A DNA stretch of 64,000 bases from G963662905 sp963676415 (GTDB lineage: Bacteria > Bacteroidota > Bacteroidia > Bacteroidales > WRLA01): the NCBI GenBank assembly GCA_963676415.1, contig OY781097.1, positions 2,480,001-2,544,000 of the forward strand. The letters are read 5' to 3'. The notes under the pieces were generated by a model. It saw nothing but the letters and a program-made list of their open reading frames with translations, was not told where the DNA came from and made no database searches. Below are positions 37,595-44,835 of the stretch, piece after piece; within the stretch, counting starts at the first letter, position 1, and each line of letters opens with the position of its first letter. The translations under genes were made by a program, and so were the position numbers.

Positions 37595-38281
37595 ATGTCC
37601 CTACTCCCTATCCTAACCATTAATCTGCTGGATATTAAGATTCCCGCCAACTCGGGGCTAATGACAGCCTTTTTGAATGGCATGTGTGATGTAGCGTTTG
37701 AAAACCGGGAATTGTTTGAATCGGAAGGCATCCCTGCAGATATTTTCCACAACGACAAAATCGCTTACTCAGGCATACAGTTTACCAACTACAGGGGAGC
37801 CGCTTCTATTACGGCTGTGGGGCAGACGGAAGTTAGGGCACTGGAGATGTGGTATGATATTTTTCAGAAAAGTATTGGCAATCAAGAGCAGAACACTTTG
37901 ATGATCAGGGAACAATTTGCCGGGCGACTAACGAAGGAGTACCTGGACTACAAGGCCTGTAGCCTATTGTTGAAGAGGGAGGTTGGATACGAAATTGAAC
38001 ATCTGCAAAACCAATTTGCCATTTACGACCGGATGGAAAAATACCTGTATGGAAATATCAAGGCATTTATGGTTCGTGTGGCAGGCATGGAGATAGGCGA
38101 TCGGGATTTTATATCGGTTAAAGTACACCGATTCAAAAGGCTTGGTTTACAACCTACTTTTCATGGCGGGAAATTGCCTGCCTTTGACATTTATTTTTCT
38201 ACAAATATTACACTGCCTCATACACTTAGGCTTGGGCAGGCAGTATCACTGGGATATGGAAATGTTGTTCATATTGATTAG
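37595..38281 (+). CDS. cas6: CRISPR repeat endoribonuclease Cas6
   Basis: 228 residues with a RAMP fold and the C-terminal Cas6 glycine-rich loop LRLGQAVSLGYGNVVHID. It would cut the repeat transcript to leave an 8-nt handle (ACTGAAAC from the repeat end). Last gene of the operon, 210 bp before the first repeat. Confidence 0.88.
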   Translation: MSLLPILTINLLDIKIPANSGLMTAFLNGMCDVAFENRELFESEGIPADIFHNDKIAYSGIQFTNYRGAASITAVGQTEVRALEMWYDIFQKSIGNQEQNTLMIREQFAGRLTKEYLDYKACSLLLKREVGYEIEHLQNQFAIYDRMEKYLYGNIKAFMVRVAGMEIGDRDFISVKVHRFKRLGLQPTFHGGKLPAFDIYFSTNITLPHTLRLGQAVSLGYGNVVHID

Positions 38282-38491
38282 GCAATTCTTCATAATCTTG
38301 TATGATGGAAATTCCGGAACGGAGTTTAAAGTTATTCGTGTGGCATATAAGAATTGGGTTCGAAATATCTGCCAGCATTGCACAGTTCTTTGACATCCTG
38401 GCTTTATATATAGTAAAGTTCCTAACAGCGTTGTTTTTTATAGTGCAATTAAGTAATTCACACAAATCTGTGTTATACATATCGTGATAGG
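38282..38491 (+). promoter_or_regulatory. Leader-like region before the first repeat block
   Basis: 210 bp of AT-rich sequence between cas6 and the first repeat. It does not match the seven internal leaders and contains no exact TTTG-N20-TAnnTTTG promoter, so the first block may be transcribed from the cas operon. Confidence 0.5.
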
Positions 38492-38798
38492 ATTGAGATA
38501 CCCCGGAAATGATACACCACTGAAACTTCTCCTGAGGTACACTTACCTTTATAAAGGCTCATTGAAGTGCCCTCGGAAATGATACACCACTGAAACTTCT
38601 TAGGATAAAATAATGCTGCTAAAAATATATTGAAGTGCCCCGGAAATGATACCCCACTGAAACCCTCCGGTATCTGGACTTACCATAATCAAATTTGATT
38701 GCAGTGCCCCCGGAAATGATACACCACTGAAACCTGCACCATAATTATTCCCAGTTGTATACCAAATTGAAGTGCCCTCGGAAATGATCCAATGAAAC
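38492..38798 (+). CRISPR. Repeat block 1 (5 repeats, 4 spacers)
   Basis: Repeats start at 38492, 38561, 38629, 38698 and 38766. The first has an altered middle (GAGATACCCC) and the last lacks about 3 bp (GATCCAATGAAAC). Spacers are 32-34 bp. Confidence 0.92.
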
Positions 38799-39094
38799 CC
38801 AATAGTACAATATGTTGTTTTTGCTTGCAGAATAAGGGCCTTTGGCAAGCGGCACAAAAAATACTGGAGACAGGGCCAGGTTCAAAACTATTTGTTTTGC
38901 CTGTTAAGAAATCGTATTTTTGTACGATGCAAGGAATTGGAGTAAGCGAATTAGATTTAAAATATCTGGCAGGTTTACGTAGTTCATTGATCGTTTGATT
39001 TTGAAAAAGGGATGCAATGCATAATAAGGCCATATTGGGTGATAAAAAATCACCTGCATAACGTTTTAAATCAGGTAATTAATACATGGAACGT
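38799..39094 (+). promoter_or_regulatory. CRISPR leader copy 1
   Basis: Its left end (CCAATAGTACAATATG) differs from copies 2-5 and 7 but is shared with copy 6. Exact promoter: TTTG 38891-38894, 20 nt, TATTTTTG 38915-38922. The right end ATACATGGAACGT joins the first repeat of block 2. Confidence 0.8.
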
Positions 39095-39277
39095 ATTGAA
39101 GTGCCCCCGGAAATGATACACCACTGAAACTAATTCGCGGCTTGTGAGAATGTCGTATTGGGCAAAAATATCGATTGAAGTGCCCCCGGAAATGATACAC
39201 CACTGAAGCATATAGCCAAATTCATCATCACTACCGGTACCATTGAAGTGCCCCCGGAAATGATATACCACTGAAGC
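39095..39277 (+). CRISPR. Repeat block 2 (3 repeats, 2 spacers)
   Basis: Repeats start at 39095, 39174 and 39242. The last two end in GAAGC rather than GAAAC. One spacer is 43 bp, the other 32 bp. Confidence 0.92.
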
Positions 39278-39610
39278 ATTTGCGCCCGCCATGGTTTTGA
39301 GAGGTTGCAACTATCGGTATTTACAGGACTTGAAAATCCAATAAAGAATAAGGGCCTTTGGCAAACGATACAAAAAATACTGGAGACAGGACCAGGTTCA
39401 AAACTATTTGTTTTGCCTGTTAAGAAATCGTATTTTTGTGCCATGCAGGGGATTGGGGTAAACCAATTAGATTTAAAATATCTGGCAGGTTTACGTAGTT
39501 CATTGATCGTTTGATTTTGAAAAAGGGATGCAATGCATAATAAGGCCATATTAGGTGATAAAAAATAACCTGCATAACGTTTTAAATCAGGTAATTAATA
39601 AATGGAACGC
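39278..39610 (+). promoter_or_regulatory. CRISPR leader copy 2 (333 bp)
   Basis: Full-length copy beginning ATTTGCGCCCGCCATGG. Promoter TTTG 39407-39410, 20 nt, TATTTTTG 39431-39438. A small hairpin (GGTGAT/ATCACC type) lies ~60 bp before the repeat; here it is weakened by a base change. Confidence 0.82.
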
Positions 39611-39713
39611 ATTGAAGTGCCCCCGGAAATGATACCCCACTGAAACTACTCTCGAGAATCAACCTGATATTCGAAAAATTGAAGTGCCCCCGGAAATGAT
39701 ACCCCACTGAAGC
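39611..39713 (+). CRISPR. Repeat block 3 (2 repeats, 1 spacer)
   Basis: Repeats start at 39611 and 39678; the 31-bp spacer is at 39647-39677. The terminal repeat ends GAAGC. Confidence 0.9.
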
Positions 39714-40046
39714 ATTTGCGCCCGCCATGGTTTTGAGAGGTTGCAACTATCGGTATTTACAGGACTTGAAAATCCTATAAAGAATAAGGGCCTTTGGCAA
39801 ACGATAATTAAAATACTGGAGACAGGACCAGGTTCAAAACTATTTGTTTTGCCTGTTAAGAAATCGTATTTTTGTAGGATGAAGGGAATTGGAGTAAGCG
39901 AATTAGATTTAGAATATCTAGCAGGTTTACGTAGTTCATTGATCGTTTGATTTTGAAAAAGGGGTGCAATGCATAATAAGGCCATATTGGGTGATAAAAA
40001 ATAACCTGCATAACGTTTTAAATCAGGTAATTAATACATGGAACGC
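39714..40046 (+). promoter_or_regulatory. CRISPR leader copy 3 (333 bp)
   Basis: Promoter TTTG 39843-39846, 20 nt, TATTTTTG 39867-39874. Same left and right ends as copy 2. Confidence 0.82.
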
Positions 40047-40154
40047 ATTGAAGTGCCCCCGGAAATGATACACCACTGAAACAGATCGGCACGGATGCGC
40101 CCTGTATTGTCCTCTAAAATTGAAGTGCCCCCGGAAATGATACCCCACTGAAGC
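40047..40154 (+). CRISPR. Repeat block 4 (2 repeats, 1 spacer)
   Basis: Repeats start at 40047 and 40119; the 36-bp spacer is at 40083-40118. The terminal repeat ends GAAGC. Confidence 0.9.
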
Positions 40155-40486
40155 ATTTGCGCCCGCCATGGTTTTGAGAGGTTGAAACTATCGGTATTTA
40201 CAGGACTGAAAATCCTATAAAGAATAAGGGCCTTTGGCAAACGATAATTAAAATACTGGAGACAGGACCAGGTTCAAAACTATTTGTTTTGCCTGTTAAG
40301 AAATCGTATTTTTGTAGGATGCAGGGAATTGGAGTAAGCGAATTAGATTTAGAATATCTAGCAGGTTTGCGTAGTTCATTGATCGTTTGATTTTGAAAAA
40401 GGGATGCAATGCATAATAAGGCCATAACGGGTGATAAAAAATCACCTGCATAACGGTTTAAATCAGGTAATTAATACATGGAACGC
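40155..40486 (+). promoter_or_regulatory. CRISPR leader copy 4 (332 bp)
   Basis: Promoter TTTG 40283-40286, 20 nt, TATTTTTG 40307-40314. One base is lost near ACAGGACTGAAAATCC relative to copies 2 and 3. Confidence 0.82.
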
Positions 40487-40711
40487 ATTGAAGTGCCCCC
40501 GGAAATGATACACCACTGAAACTATTCCAAGGCACCATTCATTTTTGGTTTCCTGATTGAAGTGCCCCCGGAAATGATACCCCACTGAAACATACAGTAA
40601 CATGTCACACGTTTTAGGCCTGTGATTGAGAAATGATACCCCACTGCCAATACGGTTTTTCTGGCTGTTTAATTTTTTTTTATTGAGGTGGAAATGATAC
40701 CCCACTGAAGC
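40487..40711 (+). CRISPR. Repeat block 5 (4 repeats, last two degenerate)
   Basis: Repeats start at 40487, 40556, 40625 and 40682. The third (ATTGAGAAATGATACC) and fourth (ATTGAGGTGGAAATG) have lost about 10 and 6 bp of the CCCCC region, so the block is decaying. Confidence 0.88.
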
Positions 40712-40858
40712 ATTTGCGCCCGCCATGGTTTTGAGAGGTTGAAACATCGGTATTTACAGGTTTTAAAGAATCTTTGGGATAATTAAAATACTGGAGACAG
40801 GGTCAGGTTAATATTTGTTTTGCCTGTTAAGAAATCGTATTTTTGTAGGATGCAGGGA
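40712..40858 (+). promoter_or_regulatory. CRISPR leader copy 5, truncated
   Basis: Retains the promoter (TTTG 40814-40817, 20 nt, TATTTTTG 40838-40845), but the ~170 bp between GCAGGGAATT and the repeat are gone, so the repeat follows ~13 bp after the -7 box. Short internal deletions are also present. Confidence 0.8.
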
Positions 40859-40963
40859 ATTGAGGTGCCCCCGGAAATGATACCCCACTGAAACAAATCG
40901 AGGATATTATTACCATCAAGGTCATACTATTGAAGTGCCCCTGAAATGATACACCACTGAAAC
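40859..40963 (+). CRISPR. Repeat block 6 (2 repeats, 1 spacer)
   Basis: Repeats start at 40859 (ATTGAGGTGCC) and 40929 (one C missing); the 34-bp spacer is at 40895-40928. Confidence 0.9.
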
Positions 40964-41247
40964 CCAATAGTACAATCTGTTGTTTTTGCTTTGCGGAATA
41001 TGCAGAACTTAACATACTGGAAACTGAGCCAGGTTCAAAACTATTTGTTTTGCCTGTTAAGAAATCGTATTTTTGTACGATGCAAGGAATTGGAGTAAGC
41101 GAATTAGATTTAGAATATATAGCTGGTTTGCGTAATTCATTGATCGTTTGATTTTGAAAAAGGGATGCAATGCATAATAAGGCCATATTGGGTGATAAAA
41201 AATCACCTGCATAACGTTCTAAATCAGGTAATTAATAAATGGAACGC
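40964..41247 (+). promoter_or_regulatory. CRISPR leader copy 6
   Basis: The left end CCAATAGTACAATCTG matches copy 1. Promoter TTTG 41044-41047, 20 nt, TATTTTTG 41068-41075. Right half full length. Confidence 0.82.
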
Positions 41248-41693
41248 ATTGAAGTGCCCCCGGAAATGATACCCCACTGAAACTTATAGTACTTAATATT
41301 TAGAGTTCACGGTAAATTGAAGTGCCCCCGGAAATGATACCCCACTGAAACTCTTTACTAAGCAGCAAAGGAATAATTTTTACCATTGAAGTGCCCCCGG
41401 AAATGATACCCCACTGAAACCTTAAACCTTAAAATTATGTGCGTGATTTTTAAATTGAAGTGCCCCCGGAAATGATACCCCACTGAAACTTACTATATAC
41501 GGGTGCACGGAGGCCTTACGATTGAAGTACCCCCGGAAATGATACGCCACTGAAACCCTTTATCCAAATCATAGTTCCGTGGTCTTGAAATTGAAGTGCC
41601 CCCGGAAATGATACACCACTGAAACTTTTGCGGGATATGAATCCAATCTAGTTTATTATTGAAGTGCCCCTGGAAATGATACCCCACTGAAGT
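41248..41693 (+). CRISPR. Repeat block 7 (7 repeats, 6 spacers)
   Basis: The longest block, with repeats starting at 41248, 41316, 41385, 41454, 41521, 41590 and 41658 and spacers of 31-33 bp. The first four repeats are identical to the consensus; the last ends GAAGT. Confidence 0.95.
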
Positions 41694-42026
41694 ATTTGCG
41701 CCCGCCATGGTTTTGAGAGGTTGCAACTATCGGTATTTACAGGACTTGAAAATCCTATAAAGAATAAGGGCCTTTGGCAAACGATACAAAAAATATTGGA
41801 GACAGGACCAGGTTCAAAACTATTTGTTTTGCCTGTTAAGAAATCGTATTTTTGTAGGATGCAGGGAATTGGAGTAAGCGAATTAGATTTAGAATATCTA
41901 GCAGGTTTACGTAGTTCATTGATCGTTTGATTTTGAAAAAGGGATGCAATGCATAATAAGGCCATATTGGGTGATAAAAAATCACCTGCATAACGTTTTA
42001 AATCAGGTAATTAATACATGGAACGC
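41694..42026 (+). promoter_or_regulatory. CRISPR leader copy 7 (333 bp)
   Basis: Promoter TTTG 41823-41826, 20 nt, TATTTTTG 41847-41854. The GGTGAT/ATCACC hairpin is intact. Confidence 0.82.
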
Positions 42027-42269
42027 ATTGAAGTGCCCCCGGAAATGATACGCCACTGAAACTTAGAGTAAGTCATCTCTAATAGAAGTAGCAAAATTGA
42101 AGTGCCCCCGGAAATGATACCCCACTGAAACTTACTTCTGTATTGTAGCAAGAATCTAATAGATATTGAAGTGCCCCTGGAAATGATACACCACTGAAAC
42201 GTATTTTTTATCTTTCTCTTGAAATAAATTTTGATTGAAGTGCCCCCGGAAATGATACACCACTGAAAC
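42027..42269 (+). CRISPR. Repeat block 8 (4 repeats, 3 spacers)
   Basis: Repeats start at 42027, 42096, 42165 and 42234, each separated by a 33-bp spacer. The final repeat is followed by ~30 bp and then the transposase remnant. Confidence 0.93.
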
Positions 42270-42317
42270 GGTAAGTTTCTTCGTTTTTTTATTATTTTTT
42301 TAGAGGGCAGTAGTTCA

Positions 42318-43132
42318 CTACATATCAATTTTGTCTGCCATTACCATCCTACTGATGATGTTGTTGAACACATTATCTTTCATTTGAGAACGGTTGATCC
42401 TATAACAAAATCCATCAAGATATCGGTTGAGGTTGAATTCGCCCGCCCAGGAATATGCCGTCCTTATCCATGATTTCACTTGATGTATCATTGGGTGCAA
42501 AGCTTTAAAAACCAAATAGTTATTGCTTTCAACCTATGGGGTGTTGTAATCTTCCATCAATGGGCGGTAAGCCCTCCTAAAATCCGTTGTCAGTTCTGCT
42601 TTCGATGATATGTGCTTTACGAACAACTTCTTAAGTTCCTTGGACGAATAGTTGTCAATGCCGATGCCGTACAAACGTTGTGCTTTCCCTTCTTCCTTGC
42701 CGCCAATTACAAATTCATCTATATGGACTTTCCCCTTTATGGGGTGGTTGCCACTGGGCTTCATTGCCTCACGGACTATGTGCATAAAAAGCCGGGCTGT
42801 CTTTTCTGTAATGCTAAAACGCTCAGCAACATAACTGGCCGTCAGGCTTTTATTTGCAGTTGGCATCTCAAAACAGATAAAAAGGCCTTACGCACATCAA
42901 ACTTCACTTTATGGAACAAGGTGTTTGCTGTTGCCTGCTCAGTATGGCTGCATTTATTGCAAGTCATTGAATGGCCTTTTCTTATTTGGCTTCCTGTATG
43001 GCTACATTTTTGTAATTTGAAGGCTATATTGGATGGCATAGGCCGGTTTTCAGGACGGCTAAAATAACGGCTGATTTTGATGCAAACAAAAAAAATTTCG
43101 CCATATGGGAGGTATTTGCTATTTTTAGCCAT
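42318..43132 (-). pseudogene. IS1595-family (ISXO2-like) transposase, broken
   Basis: The protein is spread over three minus-strand frames: an N-terminal zinc-ribbon part with CNKCSHTEQATANTLFHKVK (42842-43132), the DDE core VHIDEFVIGGKEEGKAQR (42534-42866), and the C-terminus SWAGEFNLNRYLDGFCYRIN (42318-42515). At least two frame breaks make it non-functional. Its 5' flank (43017-43140) is the same sequence as the tail of the cassette-type repeats at 23.6, 26.9, 28.3 and 30.4 kb. It borders the end of the CRISPR region. Confidence 0.85.
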
Positions 43133-43201
43133 AATTAATGGCTGTTTGAAATAGAATATAGGTTTTAACAGTTGCCTGATCTTTCGGGGGACTGATGTTA
43201 G

Positions 43202-43414
43202 CCTGCTCTATTCATAAAATGCAAACAAAATATTATAATCAGCCAAAAATTAGGTTTTTACTAATTTTATATCCTAAAATTGAATTTGTTTGCATTTTAC
43301 CAGTGCATTAAATCAGGCCATCTGCTTCGTTGCTAAAGCTTTGAAATAGGCGACTATATCTTCAGCTTTAGACGCCTCACATCTGACCTGAATTTAAAGC
43401 ATGAATAAAGCAGG
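43202..43414 (-). mobile_element. MITE copy 2 (213 bp, TTAG target duplication)
   Basis: Terminal repeats CCTGCTCTATTCAT / ATGAATAAAGCAGG, target duplication TTAG at 43198-43201 and 43415-43418. Inserted in GATG-TTAG-CTGCC, the same boundary-type motif (GATGTTAGGC) that precedes the 28511 gene. Confidence 0.88.
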
Positions 43415-43443
43415 TTAGCTGCCGGAAAACAAAAAATACAAAT

Positions 43444-43980
43444 ATGAGATTACAAGTAGATACAGAGTTAGAGCTAAAACAATTAGAACAATCTGATTCG
43501 ATAGATATCTTTAATACGATAAACAATCAAAGAGAATATTTAGGAAAATGGTTGCCGTTTGTAGCATTTACCAAAGAAATTTCCGATACAGAAAAATTTG
43601 TTGATTCAGTAATTAATGCCGGTGAAGACAGATTTGAATATATTTTTGCAATTAGAAAAAGCAATGAGTTTGTGGGAATAATTGGCTTTAAAGATACCGA
43701 CAAACAAAATAAAAAGTCGGAAATTGGATATTGGCTTTCTGAGAAATATCAAAAACAAGGGATTGTAACAAAATCAGTTGATAAGCTTTGTGACTTTGCA
43801 TTTAATAAACTACAAATAAATAGGATTCAAATAAAATGTGCGGTTGAAAACACCTCAAGCAAAAATATCCCGAAAAGATTGGGTTTTAGGTTTGAGGGAA
43901 TTGAACGGCAAGGAGAATTGCTAACCGGTGATTTTTATACAGACCTGGAAATTTATAGTAAGTTGAAATCAGACAAATGA
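43444..43980 (+). CDS. RimJ/RimL-type GNAT N-acetyltransferase
   Basis: 178 residues, probably acetylating protein N-termini or a small molecule. Motifs: GIIGFKDTDKQNKKSEIGYW, the acetyl-CoA loop QKQGIVTKSVDKLCDFAF and the C-terminal NIPKRLGFRFEG. The ATG follows MITE copy 2 by 26 bp. Another + strand single-gene accessory unit preceded by the IS1595-type tail and a GTTAG boundary motif. Confidence 0.85.
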   Translation: MRLQVDTELELKQLEQSDSIDIFNTINNQREYLGKWLPFVAFTKEISDTEKFVDSVINAGEDRFEYIFAIRKSNEFVGIIGFKDTDKQNKKSEIGYWLSEKYQKQGIVTKSVDKLCDFAFNKLQINRIQIKCAVENTSSKNIPKRLGFRFEGIERQGELLTGDFYTDLEIYSKLKSDK

Positions 43981-44207
43981 TCTGAAAATACAAAGACCGA
44001 AAAACAAAGAATGTTTCGTAGCCACCAATTAGGAGCCGTTTACCGGTCTATTAGAGGAAGCCGGGCGTTTGGGACGGATCATTACGATTAGTGGTGAAGG
44101 GCGTGATTTGTGCGGTGGCTGATCCTTCATGGGTTGAATGCCTGTCCCATGCCTTTTAGTAATTATCCTGTGTCTATATTGTAAGTGGTAAATTAAGTGA
44201 TATTTAC

Positions 44208-44246
44208 AAAAAAAAGCGGGCTTTCTTAGAATGAGAAAGCCCGTTT
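44208..44246 (-). terminator. Terminator of the 44266 gene
   Basis: A 10-bp stem CGGGCTTTCT/AGAAAGCCCG with a 7-nt loop and an A tract on the left side (U tract in the minus transcript). The equivalent hairpin at 57551-57580 has a compensating base change in the stem. Confidence 0.85.
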
Positions 44247-44265
44247 GTTCGTGCTAAGTTTCAAA

Positions 44266-44829
44266 TCAGATTTCTCTTTCCTGTTCGGTGAGGTTTCCCG
44301 GGGTGTCGGATACACGGATGATGATTTTATCCCCTTCGAGTGATTCGTTGGCGGTTGTTGCTGTATAACGCCACCAAATGCTGCCTTCCTGCAAGGCTGC
44401 GGCGCCGCTTTCCAGCTCGGTGCCATCGGCATTTAGGATGCTTACGGTGACTTCTTTCACCTCAAAGTCATCAATAGCACGAAGCTGAATGTAACTACCG
44501 GGCTGGCCGTTATAATTCGTAAGATCGATTTCGTTGATGTATGGTGCATTAAGGAAATCAGCTACTGCTACATTATAAGCGGTTTGCCCTTCTTTTGCTA
44601 CGGCTTTATAAGCCTCTTTGGTTGTCTCATCAGCTATTGCGCTTTTGGCATACAGGATTGCTTCCTGAAATTTTAAACGATGTTGCTGCTGTGCCTCGGT
44701 CCATTCGGTTACTTTTTTCTTCGGGGCTTTTGCTACGATTGTTTTCCCGCCGCGGTTGCGGAACACAATGAGGTTGCCCAGTTTTCCGCTGAGGCCTGTG
44801 GTTACGATGTTGTCGCCTACTTTTGCCAT
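44266..44829 (-). CDS. Conserved hypothetical protein, duplicate of 57601-58164
   Basis: 187 residues beginning MAKVGDNIVTTGLSGKLGNL. The N-terminus (SGKLGNLIVFRNRGGKTIVA) resembles a family of short Bacteroidota proteins of unknown function (DUF6266-like). The C-terminal ~80 residues look like a beta-sandwich (EVKEVTVSILNADGTELESG). The second copy differs at only a few residues (LTNYNG versus ISNYTG). Both copies sit 6 bp behind a T9SS gene on the same strand, suggesting co-transcription. Confidence 0.75.
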   Translation of the reverse strand: MAKVGDNIVTTGLSGKLGNLIVFRNRGGKTIVAKAPKKKVTEWTEAQQQHRLKFQEAILYAKSAIADETTKEAYKAVAKEGQTAYNVAVADFLNAPYINEIDLTNYNGQPGSYIQLRAIDDFEVKEVTVSILNADGTELESGAAALQEGSIWWRYTATTANESLEGDKIIIRVSDTPGNLTEQEREI

Positions 44830-44835
44830 AATGGT

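Larger units (their letters stand above)
38492..42269 (+). CRISPR. Multi-leader CRISPR region: 29 repeats, 21 spacers, 8 blocks
   Basis: The 36-bp repeat starts ATTGAAGTGCCCCCGG and ends CCCCACTGAAAC (or CACCACTGAAAC); the GAAAC end sets the orientation to +. Spacers are 31-36 bp, one 43 bp. The repeats do not form one array: seven ~150-333-bp leader copies separate them into eight blocks. The last repeat of most blocks that precede a leader has a changed 3' end (GAAGC or GAAGT), as array-terminal repeats often do. I saw no spacer shared between blocks. Confidence 0.97.

Noticed and set aside
38340..38365. Possible tRNA T-loop (GGGTTCGAAAT)
   Set aside because: No acceptor or anticodon stem can be formed around it; no tRNA or rRNA was found in the window.
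38689..42000. Minus-strand open frames repeated through the CRISPR region (MALLCIASLFQNQ type)
   Set aside because: They are reverse reads of the leader copies and run across repeats and spacers; the frame exists because the leader DNA is repeated, and promoters point the other way.
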